Below, in pieces: positions 46,304 to 57,124 of a DNA stretch of 64,000 nt (position 1 is its first letter; every line of letters begins with the position of its first letter). Both the position numbers and the translations under genes were made by a program. The stretch is from positions 5,624,704 through 5,688,703 of the forward strand of contig JAWZYU010000034.1 in assembly GCA_038380435.1 (NCBI GenBank), given 5' to 3'. The notes beneath the pieces are model-generated. The model was not told the DNA's origin. It ran no database searches and worked only from the letters and a program-made list of their open reading frames with translations. The stretch is from Ryuthela nishihirai. Taxonomy: Eukaryota; Arthropoda; Arachnida; Araneae; Heptathelidae.

Positions 46304-48408
46304 CTTTTCTTCGAGCGAGCGACACTTTTCTTCAAAACATAAAGATGTGAGTGAAATGCCAAATGATGAAAAATATAAATACATTGCTAAATGTGTACTA
46401 AATTATGGTAAAATGAATTTTTGAAGAAGAAATTGGCGCTATATCAATACAATAACAATTCAAAAATTCTTTATGAATTGTTATCAGCCATAATTATGCT
46501 ACATCTGCCAGCTTTATTGCAGCTATTAGTATTGGTACCAACAGAAAACCGTTTACAGATGGCGAATTTTTGAAAAATGCATTCATAAATTGTTCCGAAC
46601 AATTATTCAATGACTTTGCAAATAAAAAACAAATAATTGACAGAATTAATGAAATGCCATTGTCGGCCAGAACAGTTCAGCGTCGCATTGAAGATATGGT
46701 AAAAAATATTGACGCACAGGTCAAAAATGATTTGTTATCTAGTGACGTAATTAGCATTGTACTCAATAAAGTACTGATGTAAATAGTATGGCTAGGCGGG
46801 AAATTATTATTAGATTTGCATCAATAAATAGTTCGAACGATAATGAAGAACTATGCATTCTTGCTTCAATGAATGACACGACCAAAGGCATTGATATTTT
46901 CCGTCAAGTACAAGAGTTTACAAATTTCAAAAATGGGAAAATATTGGATTTAAAAAGTAAATTGTTTTCCATAACAACTGATGGTGCTCCGGCTATGAGA
47001 GGAAAAAATGTTGGATTTGTGAAACTAAGGGAAAATGAACTTGGCCGCCCACTTTTATCGTTCCATTGTATCATACATGAAGAAATTTTATTTGCAAAGG
47101 CATCTACGCAACAACTTAAGGATGCAATGGAAAAGGTTGTTAAGATCGTAAACATAATAGTAGCACGATCTGCATTAACACACAGGTGCTTCAAAGCTTT
47201 TTTGGAGAAAATTGAATTGAAATACGGAGATTTACTGTTACATGCTGAAATACGATGGTTAAGTCGAGGCAAAGTTCTTAATAGATTTGTAGAGTGCTTT
47301 GATGATATAGAAATATTTCTTTACGAAATCATTGAAAATGATCTCGAGCTCAATGATAAACAATGGTTTTTAAGACTTTTGTTCTTAACAGACATAATGA
47401 ACCATTATAATGATTTCAACGTACGACTCCAAGGAAATAACCATACAATTTTGAAAATGTACGAGGAATGGAAGAGTTTTTGTTCGAAATTAATATTATT
47501 TGAAACTTACATAAAAACTAAAATATTTCTTTTCTTTCCCTTACTAAAAAGCTAACATGGGAAAGAAAATATCGATGAAAGCAATCTAACTATGTTTGAA
47601 AGTTGTATTTTGAAGATTAAAAGTGAATTTGAAAGTAGATTTCAAAGTTTTAAGAAGCACGGCGAAATGTTTACACTTATAATAAAGCACGAGAAATATG
47701 GGAAAATGTTTTAGATTTGCAGTATTTTGAATATTTTAAAATTGACAATTTAAGTTTGGAAATGATTGATTTTAAAAGTTCAACGTTGTGGACAGATAAA
47801 TTCAAGACATTGCGGAAAGATTTAGAAAACACAGAAGATAATCATCTTCTCATGATATCATCGTGTTGGGCATCACTTCCTACGAAGTTTTCATCTTTGA
47901 AAAAAATTGGTTTTGCCATTTTGGCCGAGTTCGGTTCTACTTATAAATGTGAACAAATATTTTCACACATGAAATTTATTTTAAGTAAGAACAGGAGCAC
48001 CGAAAATTCAGACGCTACTACCGAAAACCGAAACTACCGAAAATTCAGACGCTTGTATTCGTCTTAAAGTGATTAAGTATAAACCAGACTTGACTAAATT
48101 GACGTCACAAATTCAGCATCAGGGGAGCCATTGATAATGAAGAGAACACTTATAAATAAAGTTCATAAATTATTAATGAACTAAAACTTGACAATTATAT
48201 TTGTTTTTATAATAATTAGAATTATAATTTTTTTTATGTTTTGAGTTTAAAAGCATATTGTAATAGTTTTCTCAATAAAATTTATCTTATTATTTACTAA
48301 CGGACTGTTTAAAATGAAAATAACCCATCGACCCGAACTGTCTTCTTAATAGTCACATTTTGGTTGATTTTGACCCGCAGCCAAAAAAGGTTGCCAACGT
48401 CTGCTCTA
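46304..48408 (+). mobile_element. hAT-3 (Charlie8/GTF2IRD2-like), 5' end missing
   Basis: The right end reads ggttgccaacgtctg (48,394-48,408), the inverse of a CAGACGTTGGCAACC-type hAT terminus also common to Charlie8-like elements. No left terminus exists at the junction with RTE at about 46,304. The interior is a nearly whole transposase in four frame pieces. Confidence 0.8.
46494..48124 (+). pseudogene. hAT transposase, GTF2IRD2/Charlie8-like, lightly broken
   Basis: N-terminal to C-terminal: ASFIAAISIGTNRKPFTDGE, EMPLSARTVQRRIEDM, then a one-base loss near 46,763 that hides the catalytic LNKSTDVN stretch (family LDESTD). From 46,788 to 47,552 the frame is open for 255 codons: RFASIN, FSITTDGAPAMRGKNVGF (second catalytic Asp region), LSFHCIIHEEILFAK, EIRWLSRGKVLNRF. 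A frame break follows at 47,552. The C-terminus carries FGSTYKCEQIFSHMKFILSK and, in another frame, KYKPDLTKLTSQI. In the vertebrate GTF2IRD2 protein a related transposase is domesticated; here it is a transposon copy. Confidence 0.88.
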
Positions 48409-48996
48409 AGATATGATATATATTTGTTATATCTGTTTGGTGTCATCAGTGATATTGATGATCATGATGTCTTGAAGTTTTTGTACCTTTTTATAGCTGT
48501 CCTCAACAGCAAAGTCTAGTTTGACTGAGATGGTCACTAGCAAAGCTCCTTTGGGAGGGGGACATAAAGCTCGATGAGGGGAGGTAATTAATGCTATTTT
48601 TATTTCAGCTAGCTCGTGATTTATTGTGTTTAGGTGAAGTTTTAGTGGATGATTACACTCCCGCTTGTGTGTAAAAGAAATTCTTAGCTTCATGTATTTG
48701 CTTGTAATTAGGAGGATTTAACGGAGTACCAATACCTGTTCTTTTATGTATGGCAGGCATGATTAGATTTCATGTATTTGATTGCTGTTAGGGAAATAAG
48801 TGGAAGTTATGTACCCCGCTTGATGCATCTGTATTTATATTCCGTGAAAGAGCAGAATTTGATGTAATTGAATTTTTCTTTAACCTTTTTAGAAGTTAAG
48901 CAGATTAAGAGTGATATTAACAATCTTTTTTTGTAAAGGTTATAGTATGCAACTTTTGGAATTGTATCAGAATGTGATATTAGTTAGACTGATAAT
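48409..48996. other. Unassigned segment with an 88-codon minus-strand frame
   Basis: The frame at 48,427-48,693 reads with KRECNHPLKLHLNTINHELA inside. I do not recognise it. The segment sits between hAT-3 and the minisatellite and shows no match elsewhere in the window. Confidence 0.35.
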
Positions 48997-49250
48997 GCTA
49001 ATATGCAGTTACATCATTATCGTATGTTAGTATGCAGTTACATCATTATCGTATGTTAGTATGCAGTTACATCATTATCGTATGTTAGTATGCAGTTACA
49101 TCGTTATCATAGGCTAATATGCAGCTACTTCGTTATCATAGGTTAGTATGCAGTTACATCGTTATCATAGGCTAGTATGCAGTTACTTCGTTATCATAGG
49201 CTAGTATGCAATTACATCGTTATCATAGGCTAGTATGCGGTTACATTAGA
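48997..49250. repeat. 29-bp minisatellite, nine units without indels
   Basis: Units start at 48,997, 49,026, 49,055, 49,084, 49,113, 49,142, 49,171, 49,200 and 49,229, each exactly 29 bp, beginning g(t/c)tagtatgcagttac. The first half of the array has atcattatcgtat and the second half atcgttatcatag, so two sub-variants form blocks. Confidence 0.95.
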
Positions 49251-49522
49251 CCAATAACGCTAGTAAACTGCCACAGTCATTGGTATGTATTTACACTAGG
49301 TAGCTTCACACTCTTTTAGGAGGAATCAGAGGAAGAACCTTTGGTTGTGATGGAAGATTGCGTCAATGTGAGAGTAGATCGTCTTATCAAATTTGCATAT
49401 GCATACTTATTACTTTATTTATGTTCAGTGATATGTAAATGACGTAGGAATCGTCTTTTTTATTCAAAATTGTTCATCAAAATCTTTTAGGTCAAATTTT
49501 GATTCCCTTTAGGTGGGGGAGT
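49251..49522. other. Unassigned sequence between minisatellite and LTR
   Basis: No clear match. The last bases tttaggtgggggagttg may be RTE sequence corresponding to attaggtggtttaac (59,266), which would put the LTR inside an RTE copy. Confidence 0.35.
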
Positions 49523-50405
49523 TGTGATGGTCCACCTATTCACTTTTACTTAACCAGTTTTTCTTTATTTACGCTATATTTATCATTTCAGCCGTCCCAT
49601 GGCCGAGTGGTTGGCGAGCTTGGCTACTGATCTAAGGGACCTAGGTTCGAGCCCCGGGTAAGGCATGGATGTATGTGTCATTTTTCTGCTGAGGTCCTGC
49701 CATCCTCTCAGACCTTCTACTATGGCATATAAACTGACAGGCTCCTGCCAGACCTCTGTGGCAAGCAGCTGCTTGAGGGGGTATTTTTTTTTATTTATCA
49801 TTTCGAGGATTATTTTTAGTTGGCCATCATTTTTCTCTCTTCCGAGCTGCTATGCGCAACTTCAACTTTTGATTGACAGCCACTAATGCGTGTGCTTTAA
49901 GGACATCCCCCCCCCCTCTTGATTCGTAGCCAGCGCAAGATAATCAGTTTATGCAAATGTTTTTCCCAGTGTGCAACACACATGTGCCAGTTGTATGCCA
50001 CACATATACTAAGTGACGTTAGGTCATGGAGTCAGTAATGAGATAGTAGGAAGGATGTTAGTAGAAATGGAACTTTTAGTTGCTCAGACTTTTGTATTCA
50101 TCAGTTTATTTGGTGAGTCTTGAATTTTTTGGAAATAAACTTTGTTATATGAAATATTTTGACTTTGCTATTTTTTCCCTTGAGCAACAATAATTGATTT
50201 TTATAATGATTTAACTTTAATAACTTGATAATCTTTTGATTTCTTACTAATTAAGTAACACCCATATACTTAGTGAACCCTCATTTAACTTTATTTGGCA
50301 AGTTAATATTGCCTGAAGCCCAATGCTATCCAGAAGTTTAGTTCAATTTGGATCAGTGAAAAAGGTCCAAAGAGAAGAAGTTTAATATACTTTTGGAGCA
50401 TTACA
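49523..50405 (+). mobile_element. Solo LTR, old, split by a SINE
   Basis: It begins TGTGATGGTCCACC and ends TTTTGGAGCATTACA like the LTR at 62,656-63,386, and follows it through tttggaaataaactttgtta, tcccttgagcaac, ttatttggcaagttaatatt and ggatcag.gaaaaaggtcca. The NRF1-type palindrome is reduced to tatgcgcaac. SINE-A lies at 49,590-49,792. RTE sequence follows directly at 50,406. Confidence 0.8.
49590..49792 (+). mobile_element. SINE-A, best-preserved copy
   Basis: The tRNA-like head ccgtcccatggccgagtggt has the A-box TGGCCGAGTGGTT and the B-box GGTTCGAGCCCC. The body follows from gtaaggcatggatgtatgtg to gcaagcagctgcttgagggg, then a T-rich/A-rich end. A perfect 12-bp duplication atttatcatttc flanks it (49,578-49,589; 49,793-49,804). 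The head resembles a Leu/Ser-type tRNA. It is a SINE and not a tRNA gene: no anticodon-arm fold was confirmed. Confidence 0.95.
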
Positions 50406-50737
50406 GTTGAACTTTGTAAATAATGATAAGGTTAGGCAAAGAAGTCAGCAACCTCCTTTGAGCAGCATATTGTGCAGAGAGAGACCACATTGGTTTGGTC
50501 ATGTTGCCTGTATGGATAATTATAGAATGACGAATAGGGTTATGAACAATGTGCCTAAAGGTCTCAGAAAGAGGGGGATACCTAGGATGTAGTGGTCAAT
50601 GTCAAACAAAACCTTGTTAGAATTGGTGTACAATAGCCAGATGCAGATGTAGCTCAGGACAGATATGCTTGGAGAACTAAATTGTATGGTCTAGTTTGAC
50701 CTCTGTAGCTCATGGATTGAGGATGATGACGATGAAA
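50406..50737 (+). mobile_element. RTE 3' end (RTE-4)
   Basis: It matches 59,270-59,610: gaactttgtaaataatgata, gcagcatattgtgcagagag, gtgcctaaaggtctcagaaa and gctcaggacagatatgcttg. It ends gaggatgatgacgatgaaat, a GATGAT-type tail. The encoded C-terminus (PKGLRKRGIPRM) is broken by TAG where RTE-1 has GCG or similar. Confidence 0.85.
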
Positions 50738-50847
50738 TGCACATTCCCTCCAGTTACTTTCAGTAGAATTCTATTACAACCAAAATATAAATCATATATT
50801 TCCGAATAAGTCACTCTATTTCCGACAGTTCTCATTCACCCTTGTAA

Positions 50848-50899
50848 GAGTAGGTCCATATTTTATATTTTGTGAGTAGGTCCATATTTTATATTTTGT
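50848..50899. repeat. 26-bp perfect tandem duplication
   Basis: gagtaggtccatattttata followed by ttttgt occurs twice without a spacer. Confidence 0.92.
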
Positions 50900-50959
50900 G
50901 AGCTTCTTTCCTTTTGAAACATATTTGTTCTTTCTCCATTTCAAAATTATGTTGCACAT

Positions 50960-51062
50960 ACTTTACTGAAAGGTTTAATGGAAAATGCTATTAAACTGTT
51001 GCATTAGTATTTTTTTGGTTGGGGTAGCAATAAAAGTTTGGTTTCAGAAAGTGGGGGGGGGG
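50960..51062 (+). repeat. Fragment similar to the right part of hAT-1
   Basis: It shares ttagtatttttttgg, then ggggtagcaataaaagtttg and gtttca with 24,253-24,295. A G-run follows and the hAT terminus itself is not found. Confidence 0.6.
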
Positions 51063-51539
51063 CAAATTTTTTTTATTAGACAAGTGGGATGCGAGAAAAA
51101 TTTTATTAGACAAGGGGGCCAAAGAAAAATTTTTTTAGACGGTCATCACAGTCTTAGTTGTCTGAGAGCAGAAGAGCCTTAAACAGCCTATCCTGATGTT
51201 CTCCACTGATTCTTCACACTAAGACTGGATCCATGTCCTCATATCTTAGCATGGAGTATCTTGTAGCATGGAGTAGCAACAAGCTAACCATCAACTTTTA
51301 GCTGTGTGGGATATGAACCCACAAGTGTCCACTTTGGATGAATGACACTAACCCTAATCTTTCAGGTATTAATACAGTTTGTCATATCAGAGTGCACTGT
51401 GAGAGTGTAGTTATGCTATCTTCCACCTCTATTCTTCTCTAAAGTGTCAATTTAACCCTCCCAAAACATGTTTTTGTGAAGTCATCATAATGCCAACAAA
51501 AACATGGCAACTTCACAAAAGGAAATGTTTCCTGTACAC

Positions 51540-51745
51540 AGGAGAGGCTATGATAAGCATGACAGAGACCCACTAGATAAGTAGGAGAGCAATAGATTGT
51601 CAAACACCTTGTCAAAACCATCTACCATGTTTTGCAATGTATGATCATTTGATTCCCTGACACATCATACCTCAACCTTATGTACCATTCAATGGATAGT
51701 GTCCTTTCAAACATCAGCAATCTCTCTTTTCTCACTAAACGTGAA
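51540..51745 (-). mobile_element. SINE-B fragment, degenerate
   Basis: By eye it follows the family order gagacccactagataag, gtcaaaaccatctaccatgt, tgtaccattcaatggatagt and cctttcaaacatcagcaatc, but many bases differ. Confidence 0.45.
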
Positions 51746-51881
51746 TGTTAATAAACACAAAAAATATCAAATCTGGCATAGCTGCCACTGAAACCTGAAA
51801 ATTCTAAATGCTATGAACAGGACCTTCTAACTTCTCATACAAATAAAGGGTAATTTAAACAACTGTTACTTTATATACCAT

Positions 51882-51965
51882 GGTTCTCAACCTTTTCTAA
51901 GCCACAGACCACTTTATGTGTAGTGAGCTTTATATGGACAGCATCTGTGGAATGTGGCCCACAAA
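51882..51965. mobile_element. hAT terminus remnant
   Basis: accatggttctcaacctttt followed by ctaagccacagacc and later gtggcccacaaa is typical of hAT ends. No partner end was found. Confidence 0.5.
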
Positions 51966-52563
51966 AAATAGTCAGTTTATCTATTGATGATGTTCAATGC
52001 TTGCATGCACTTGGACCTGAGATGATGATATATCTGTGGTAAAAAAAAAAGTTCTTTCCAGTCAAAGACCAAGAAATTCTACAACTTCCCTGAGCCAAAG
52101 TTTATGATCCAGATAAAGACTGCAACTGCAGCTAATGCAGGAAAGCATCTTTTTTAGAGAAACATAACAGACGTTCTGACCATTGAGTTACAGGCATCTC
52201 ATCAAATCATCGCTAACAATGGTTATGAAAAATCTAACTGAGACACTTTATTGTCTATGACAATCTGAAGTAGAAGTGGAACCACAGTTCCTTAAAAATG
52301 ATCAACTCACAATTAATTATGCAACGAACTATTATAAGGCAGATACTCAACATTCAAATGATACAACCAATACATGGCTTTATTACTCTAAAGAGAGCCA
52401 TTAATAACTCAATAATAGTGCAAGATCAATGTTAGTGAAAATTTTGACTTTAGCCTTGTGGGATATGAATCCATGACTGACTTAGCAGATCTGGGAAGCC
52501 AATTAATAATAAGGAAAATCAGCCGATTTTGGAACCAATGGTTATGGGAAGGCACCTAAACCA
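51966..52563. other. Mixed old sequence before the inverted repeat
   Basis: It contains one possible family E SINE piece near 52,430-52,480 (gtgggatatgaatccatgac) and otherwise nothing recognised. Confidence 0.35.
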
Positions 52564-52793
52564 CCACTGTAGTACTGTTGTGCTGTGGGTCTGGCGACCT
52601 TAAACCACTCTGCCTTAAAGTCGCATCCAAAATCGGTGTATTCGGATATAAAGAGATAACATCTAGAGTGGATGGATCAACTCTCTAGATGTTATCTCTT
52701 TATATCCAAATACACCGATTTTGGATGTGACAATGTGACTTAAGGCAGAGTGGTTTAAGGTCGCCAGACCCACAGCACAACAGTACTACAGTG
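52564..52793. repeat. Large inverted repeat, arms about 105-111 bp
   Basis: The left arm 52,564-52,668 and right arm 52,683-52,793 are near-identical in reverse complement: cactgtagtactgttgtgct at one end, aagagataacatctagag next to the centre. The spacer is 14 bp. The right arm has a small insertion near 52,733 (gacaatgtgac against gtcgc). It ends 40-50 bp before the first Penelope-like RT codons. Confidence 0.95.
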
Positions 52794-52852
52794 TACATGA
52801 AGCCTTGGAAAAATGCTTTCTTGTTGGTAGTCGACCATGGATTCACACAGAG

Positions 52853-53358
52853 GATGTCCCAATGGGGTCACCTCTCTCTGGACTCATGACCAATGTCAAA
52901 TGTGTCATGTTGAAGAAACTGCTTCAAAAAAATATATATATAAACCTTCACTATATTTATGTTATGTCGATACATTAATTTTCTGGGATCACCCTATATA
53001 TGAACTTAAAAAACTAATAGATATTTTCAATAATATTATGCCTACCATCAAATTTACATATGAAGCAGAGGTAAATGGAGAATTGCCATATTTGGATATA
53101 GTAACTAAATGTAAACAGTTAAAATGTACAACTGCAGTATATAGAAAACCTGCATTCACTCCCAATTTAATACCATATAATTCAGCACATCCTATTAACT
53201 ACAAAAAATTTGCTATAAATACATACTTTATACGTGCTTACAGATATTCACCTAATAACAAAATATTACAGAAAAAACTAAAAATAATATATGATATAAC
53301 AAGATCAGGAGGATATCCAGATAAATTCGTAGAAAAGATTAAAAAAGGCAAAATTTAA
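52853..53358 (+). pseudogene. Penelope-like reverse transcriptase, C-terminal half
   Basis: In one frame the DNA gives DVPMGSPLSGLMTNVK, the Penelope pattern MGSP-SP--AN. In the adjacent frame, from about 52,915, come LCYVDTLIFWD (motif C; family YVDD, here YVDT with the second Asp lost), IDIFNNIMPTIKFTYEAEVN, GELPYLDIVTK, and CTTAVYRKPAFTPNLIPYNS then AHPINYKKFAI (family VYRKPT-T--YL---S-HP--HK). The frame runs to a stop at 53,356. The frame change falls just after the MGSPLSG block. The changed Asp and missing N-terminus mean no activity. Confidence 0.82.
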
Positions 53359-53579
53359 AATACAATAAACAACATAACTTAACCCCGCACAGATAATAAA
53401 TTTCAGTATACACAGTTTTTCGTATATACCAGGGCTGTCAAAAACTATAGAAAACACCTAAAAAATAAGACTTAAAAAATGCCACATATAGTTACTAATA
53501 CAATTAAAAAACTTTTAATTAATGATAGAGATAAATCTATTCCAACGGGGGAGTTTATAAAGTAGAAATACCAGATGCT

Positions 53580-53820
53580 GAAAATAAATTGAGGGAAAAA
53601 AATCAATATATAGGTAAAACATATAGAACTTGTTGGTGTTCTGACATACAAATGTTCTGACATATGAACAACGTATGTCAGAACACCAGCAAGATATAAA
53701 AAATAAAACAATTAATACAGCATTATTTCAAAATCAATTACAAATAGAAAATTTAACTTATAAAGCTATATCAGTTACAATACACTGAAAATATTTTAAT
53801 CTTCATAAAGAACATCTATG
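53580..53820 (+). pseudogene. GIY-YIG endonuclease remnant of the Penelope-like element
   Basis: Plus-strand fragments NQYIGKTYRTCW and RMSEHQQDIKNKTINTALFQ resemble the YIGKT-R---.R--EH--DI------AL--H pattern of the Penelope GIY-YIG domain. A palindromic repeat of the phrase tgttctgacata (53,636-53,694) interrupts them and changes frame. Similarity is short, so the assignment leans on its place after the RT. Confidence 0.55.
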
Positions 53821-53830
53821 CAATATGGAG

Positions 53831-54539
53831 GTTCCACCCCTTCCATCGGCATGGAACCTCTTGTTGTGCGAGCAACATGTGAAAACAAACTCACTGATAG
53901 AGCGACACTCTTATTTAAGAACTTAACATTGAGTTGACTACTGCCAGATGAAGCCTCACACGCATTGGGATGACACCTGTCGCCCTAACCCTATGAAATG
54001 TAGGGTCTCTCTCCAAAATTTTTTTAACGTTATATGCTCTGGATTTTTATGTTTTCTTAACTTTAAACTTGAGTTGAACAAGTCTTTTCTGAAATGATAT
54101 TTTAAAATGTGCTTTTGCTGGGTTAAAGGTGGAGTTCATTAAAGTTCTTCTGTAATGTACAATTGTTGATTAGGGAAAACCTCTTTTGAGCATACTATGT
54201 GTCACAAAATGAGTTTTAGAATATGAGTAATTCAGTCTATATAATAGTGCTGAAAACATACTCAAAAGAATGTCATCAATAATTAACCTCTGACTGGTAT
54301 CTGGACTCATCCATGTGAAAACAACAACATTTCAGAAAAAATCCCGGAAAATCGACTCTGAAAAAATACTACAAGAAGGATAACACACCGGTTTAAGCCA
54401 GCAGAACTGTTGACAGACATCAACAGAATGGTAATGATTTTCATCTTTACTGAAGCTTTTGTTGATAAAAAAAAGTCTCTTTAATTAAAAACTACCATAA
54501 CTGAAATAACTCATACCTTAACTATTGTGGATTAAATAA
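53831..54539. other. Unassigned, partly possible Penelope 3' region
   Basis: The first 180 bp are less AT-rich than what follows and contain gatgaagcctcacacg. The rest is AT-rich with no match. Confidence 0.35.
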
Positions 54540-55200
54540 GCTTATATAACTTGCTGTGTATTCTAAATTATTAAATTAAAAATAAATCTAATGGTGAGGT
54601 CTAGCAGAGTCTGCATATGGGGTTCCCTCTGGCAGCTGCCTATTGCATTTTAAAATTAATCTTTATGTTTAATAGAACTAGAGATGAAAACTTCTTACCA
54701 TTCTGTTTTTCACACTTCTCTATTCATCAAGTTGTAACTTATAACAGAATTTGAAACCTCATAGCTTTTCATAAAAAATTGTCCAATTGGTCCCAAATTT
54801 CTTCATATGGGTTCTCTCTGGCAACCCTGTACTGCACTCCAAAATTAAGTACCTACCTTTACTACAAGAGGAAGTGAATTTTCAGATGGCATTTCTATTT
54901 CACCACCATTCTCCTGTTTTCTGTGTTTCTATATTTAACAAGTTGGAACCCCTGTAAGCAGTGGCATACCCAGAAACTTCAAATGTGGGGTAGGGAGTTC
55001 CAGTTGATTGAACCTCTGATTTTCAGGGGCTTCCTCGGAAGATATACATTATTTAAGAATTTACTCTGGATATGACACTGCCTATAAACACCCAAATTAA
55101 ATACTTGGTATCCCAGTCCAAATTTTCTCCTATGAGGTTTTCTCATACTACTCCATGATGTATTAAAAATTTGAGTCATTAGCTATACTAGAACACAATT
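54540..55200. repeat. Diverged tandem repeat, about 195-bp period
   Basis: catatggggttccctctggc followed by agctgcctattgca (54,613) recurs as catatgggttctctctggca followed by accctgtactgca (54,806), then taccattctg/caccattctc, and a weaker third unit near 55,075-55,150 (actgcctataaa, ctatgaggttttctc). Confidence 0.55.
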
Positions 55201-56039
55201 TTGAGTTAACTGCCAGAGGAGAAATTTGTTTCCATTGTGCCAAATATTGGCAGGCAATATGCTAATTATATATATATATGTCAAATGTCTGCATGAAACA
55301 CTCTGTGTCATGCGAACTCTTTGCAGCTCTCTTATTGTTTCTAGTGGCTCAATATTGGTAGCGGCTTAAGTACCAAACAAACTCTTGAAACAATCTTGAA
55401 ATTCATTCTAGTGAAGTGAAAAACTTCATTTTTTTTTTTCATTTCGCTTGGATGAACTGAGGGTCCAGGGGGACTCATTGAAATTCAAAAGAAAATTTAT
55501 TGCATTTAAGTTCCTAACTATAACAGAGCTGGCCTAGCAACTTGGTACCCTACCCCCCCTTCTTCTGTATGCTCTTTTAAATTTTCAGTTTTTGTCAGGT
55601 CACATTCAACCAAATTTTCTGGTATTTTACAGTACTACCCTCGATGTGACAATTTTAGAAATGTATTATGGTGTTTATAACATTAAACATAACTGTTTTC
55701 CCTTTTTTTTTTGGTAAAACAAGAAAGTATTAATTAATCTTATTATCAGAAAAATCCTTAACTGGCATACTGGTAGTGACATAGTACTATTCCAGCAAGG
55801 CAACTTTGTGTGTTTGTGTTGGCTCTAATTGAGGCAGTGGCCTTGTATGAGAAGGCCATTAAAAGCTAGGAGTAGTTTCTAAGATTCTTTGCTGTCCTAA
55901 AAGTTGCAAATAAAAAAATGTAACTTATATGCTTGGTTCTTATTTTTTCTGATTTCCTGTCAATATATTAATAAAACAGTAATCATAATATGGTCTGTAA
56001 ATGGTAGCTAGGCATAAACTGGAAGGAAAGCTGTGTACC
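55201..56039. other. Unassigned sequence
   Basis: No gene or repeat recognised; a few poly-T/poly-A runs. Confidence 0.4.
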
Positions 56040-56560
56040 AATCTCTAGTGATGATGCACAGAACCGGCCAGGTCTAGCACCTAATGTCCGACACCGCCTT
56101 CTCGTGGTGCAGGCCATTAGTACCTTTCAAAAGAGATATTCTCTTTTGGAAGGGAATGGAAGTGGAGGGCTGCCAGTTCAGTATGGCAAACTGATCTGGT
56201 CATCTATGGCCATTATTTTTTCAACCCTGCTAAGGAGTGGTCAACTTCACAGGGTCCTGGTGCTGACCATTTATACCTACTAGACTGGACTTGTTTATGA
56301 ATTTGAGCTTGATTATGGATCCTGGACTTGCTGTACTGGTGGGCCTCTGCTAAGGGAGAATCTGCTGCTGTGTTTTCTGTTTGCTTCTGGGTTGCTAGCC
56401 CTAAGTAAACAGAGGCATGGGATACCTTATATCAGCTGGTGAATAATCCTAATCAGAGGCCATCGCAGGTACCTGAACCTTACTTAGCTAGTTGGGCATC
56501 GTCCAGCCTAAACTGGAGTAATGTGTCTCAGACAGGCCATAGGCTCTTGAAAAAGTCCAC

Positions 56561-57094
56561 TTGAACAGGTGGTGCCTGAAGTTCCTACCAGCATCAGTGA
56601 CTTCAGCCTTTAGCAGAGGAGGAACAGGTCTTTGCCCCATGCCTGCGATCAGGGGGCTGTTTGATATTGTTGGCCCTACCTATCTCAATAAACCTAGTTT
56701 CTTTAAAAATCCTACTAATCATTTTTGCTCTGCAGGAACATGGAACGTGAGGATATTATATAGAGATTATTCTCTTGATGTCCTCATTAGGGAATTCCAG
56801 TGCTATAACCTGGATATTCTAGGCTTGCAAGAGACCAGATGGACAGGTAAAGGTGAGATACTTAAAAATAACTTTAAATTTCTCTTTACAGGGAGGCAGG
56901 ATGGAAAGCATCACCAAGGCGTGGGTCTGCTTCTCAGCAGACACGCTAGTGATGCTCTTCTAGGATATGAGTGCATTAATGAAAGGTTTCTTACAGCAAA
57001 ATTTCAGACAAGCGTTAAAGACTTGAATGTTATCTGCTGTTATGCCCCCACTGAGGATGCCGATGAGGATGAGAAGGATAGGTTTTACGGTTAA
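56561..57094 (+). pseudogene. RTE-2 endonuclease, first part
   Basis: GTWNVRILYRDYSLDVLIRE, then NLDILGLQETRWTGKGEI (catalytic Glu in QETRW), HHQGVGLLLSRHASDALLGY, and DLNVICCYAPTEDADEDEKD. This is the APE-type endonuclease of RTE LINEs (the craniofacial-development-protein-2-like type). The frame ends at TAA (57,092-57,094) where the family has a Gln codon. About 70 codons before GTWNVR may be non-functional leader. Confidence 0.87.
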
Positions 57095-57124
57095 CTTCAG
57101 GATATTTTGAATTCTGTCAAGAAA

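Larger units (their letters stand above)
52794..53830 (+). mobile_element. Penelope-like element remnant
   Basis: It combines an RT C-terminal half (52,850-53,358) and a GIY-YIG-type endonuclease remnant (about 53,580-53,820), the order typical of endonuclease-bearing Penelope-like elements. The 5' part of RT is absent. The 3' sequence 53,820-54,015 (atggaggttccaccccttcc onward) may be its non-coding end. Confidence 0.75.

Noticed and set aside
48997..49250. CRISPR-like regular spacing
   Set aside because: Units are directly adjacent 29-mers with no spacers. It is a minisatellite in animal DNA.
49590..49660. Looks like a tRNA gene (A-box and B-box)
   Set aside because: The sequence continues into a repeated body with target duplications, and the same structure occurs eight times. 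It is the head of SINE-A.
53940..54015. Hammerhead-ribozyme-like core near the Penelope-like element (gatgaag..ctatgaaa)
   Set aside because: Penelope-like elements often carry hammerheads, but the CUGAUGA core is altered and I could not pair stems II and III convincingly.
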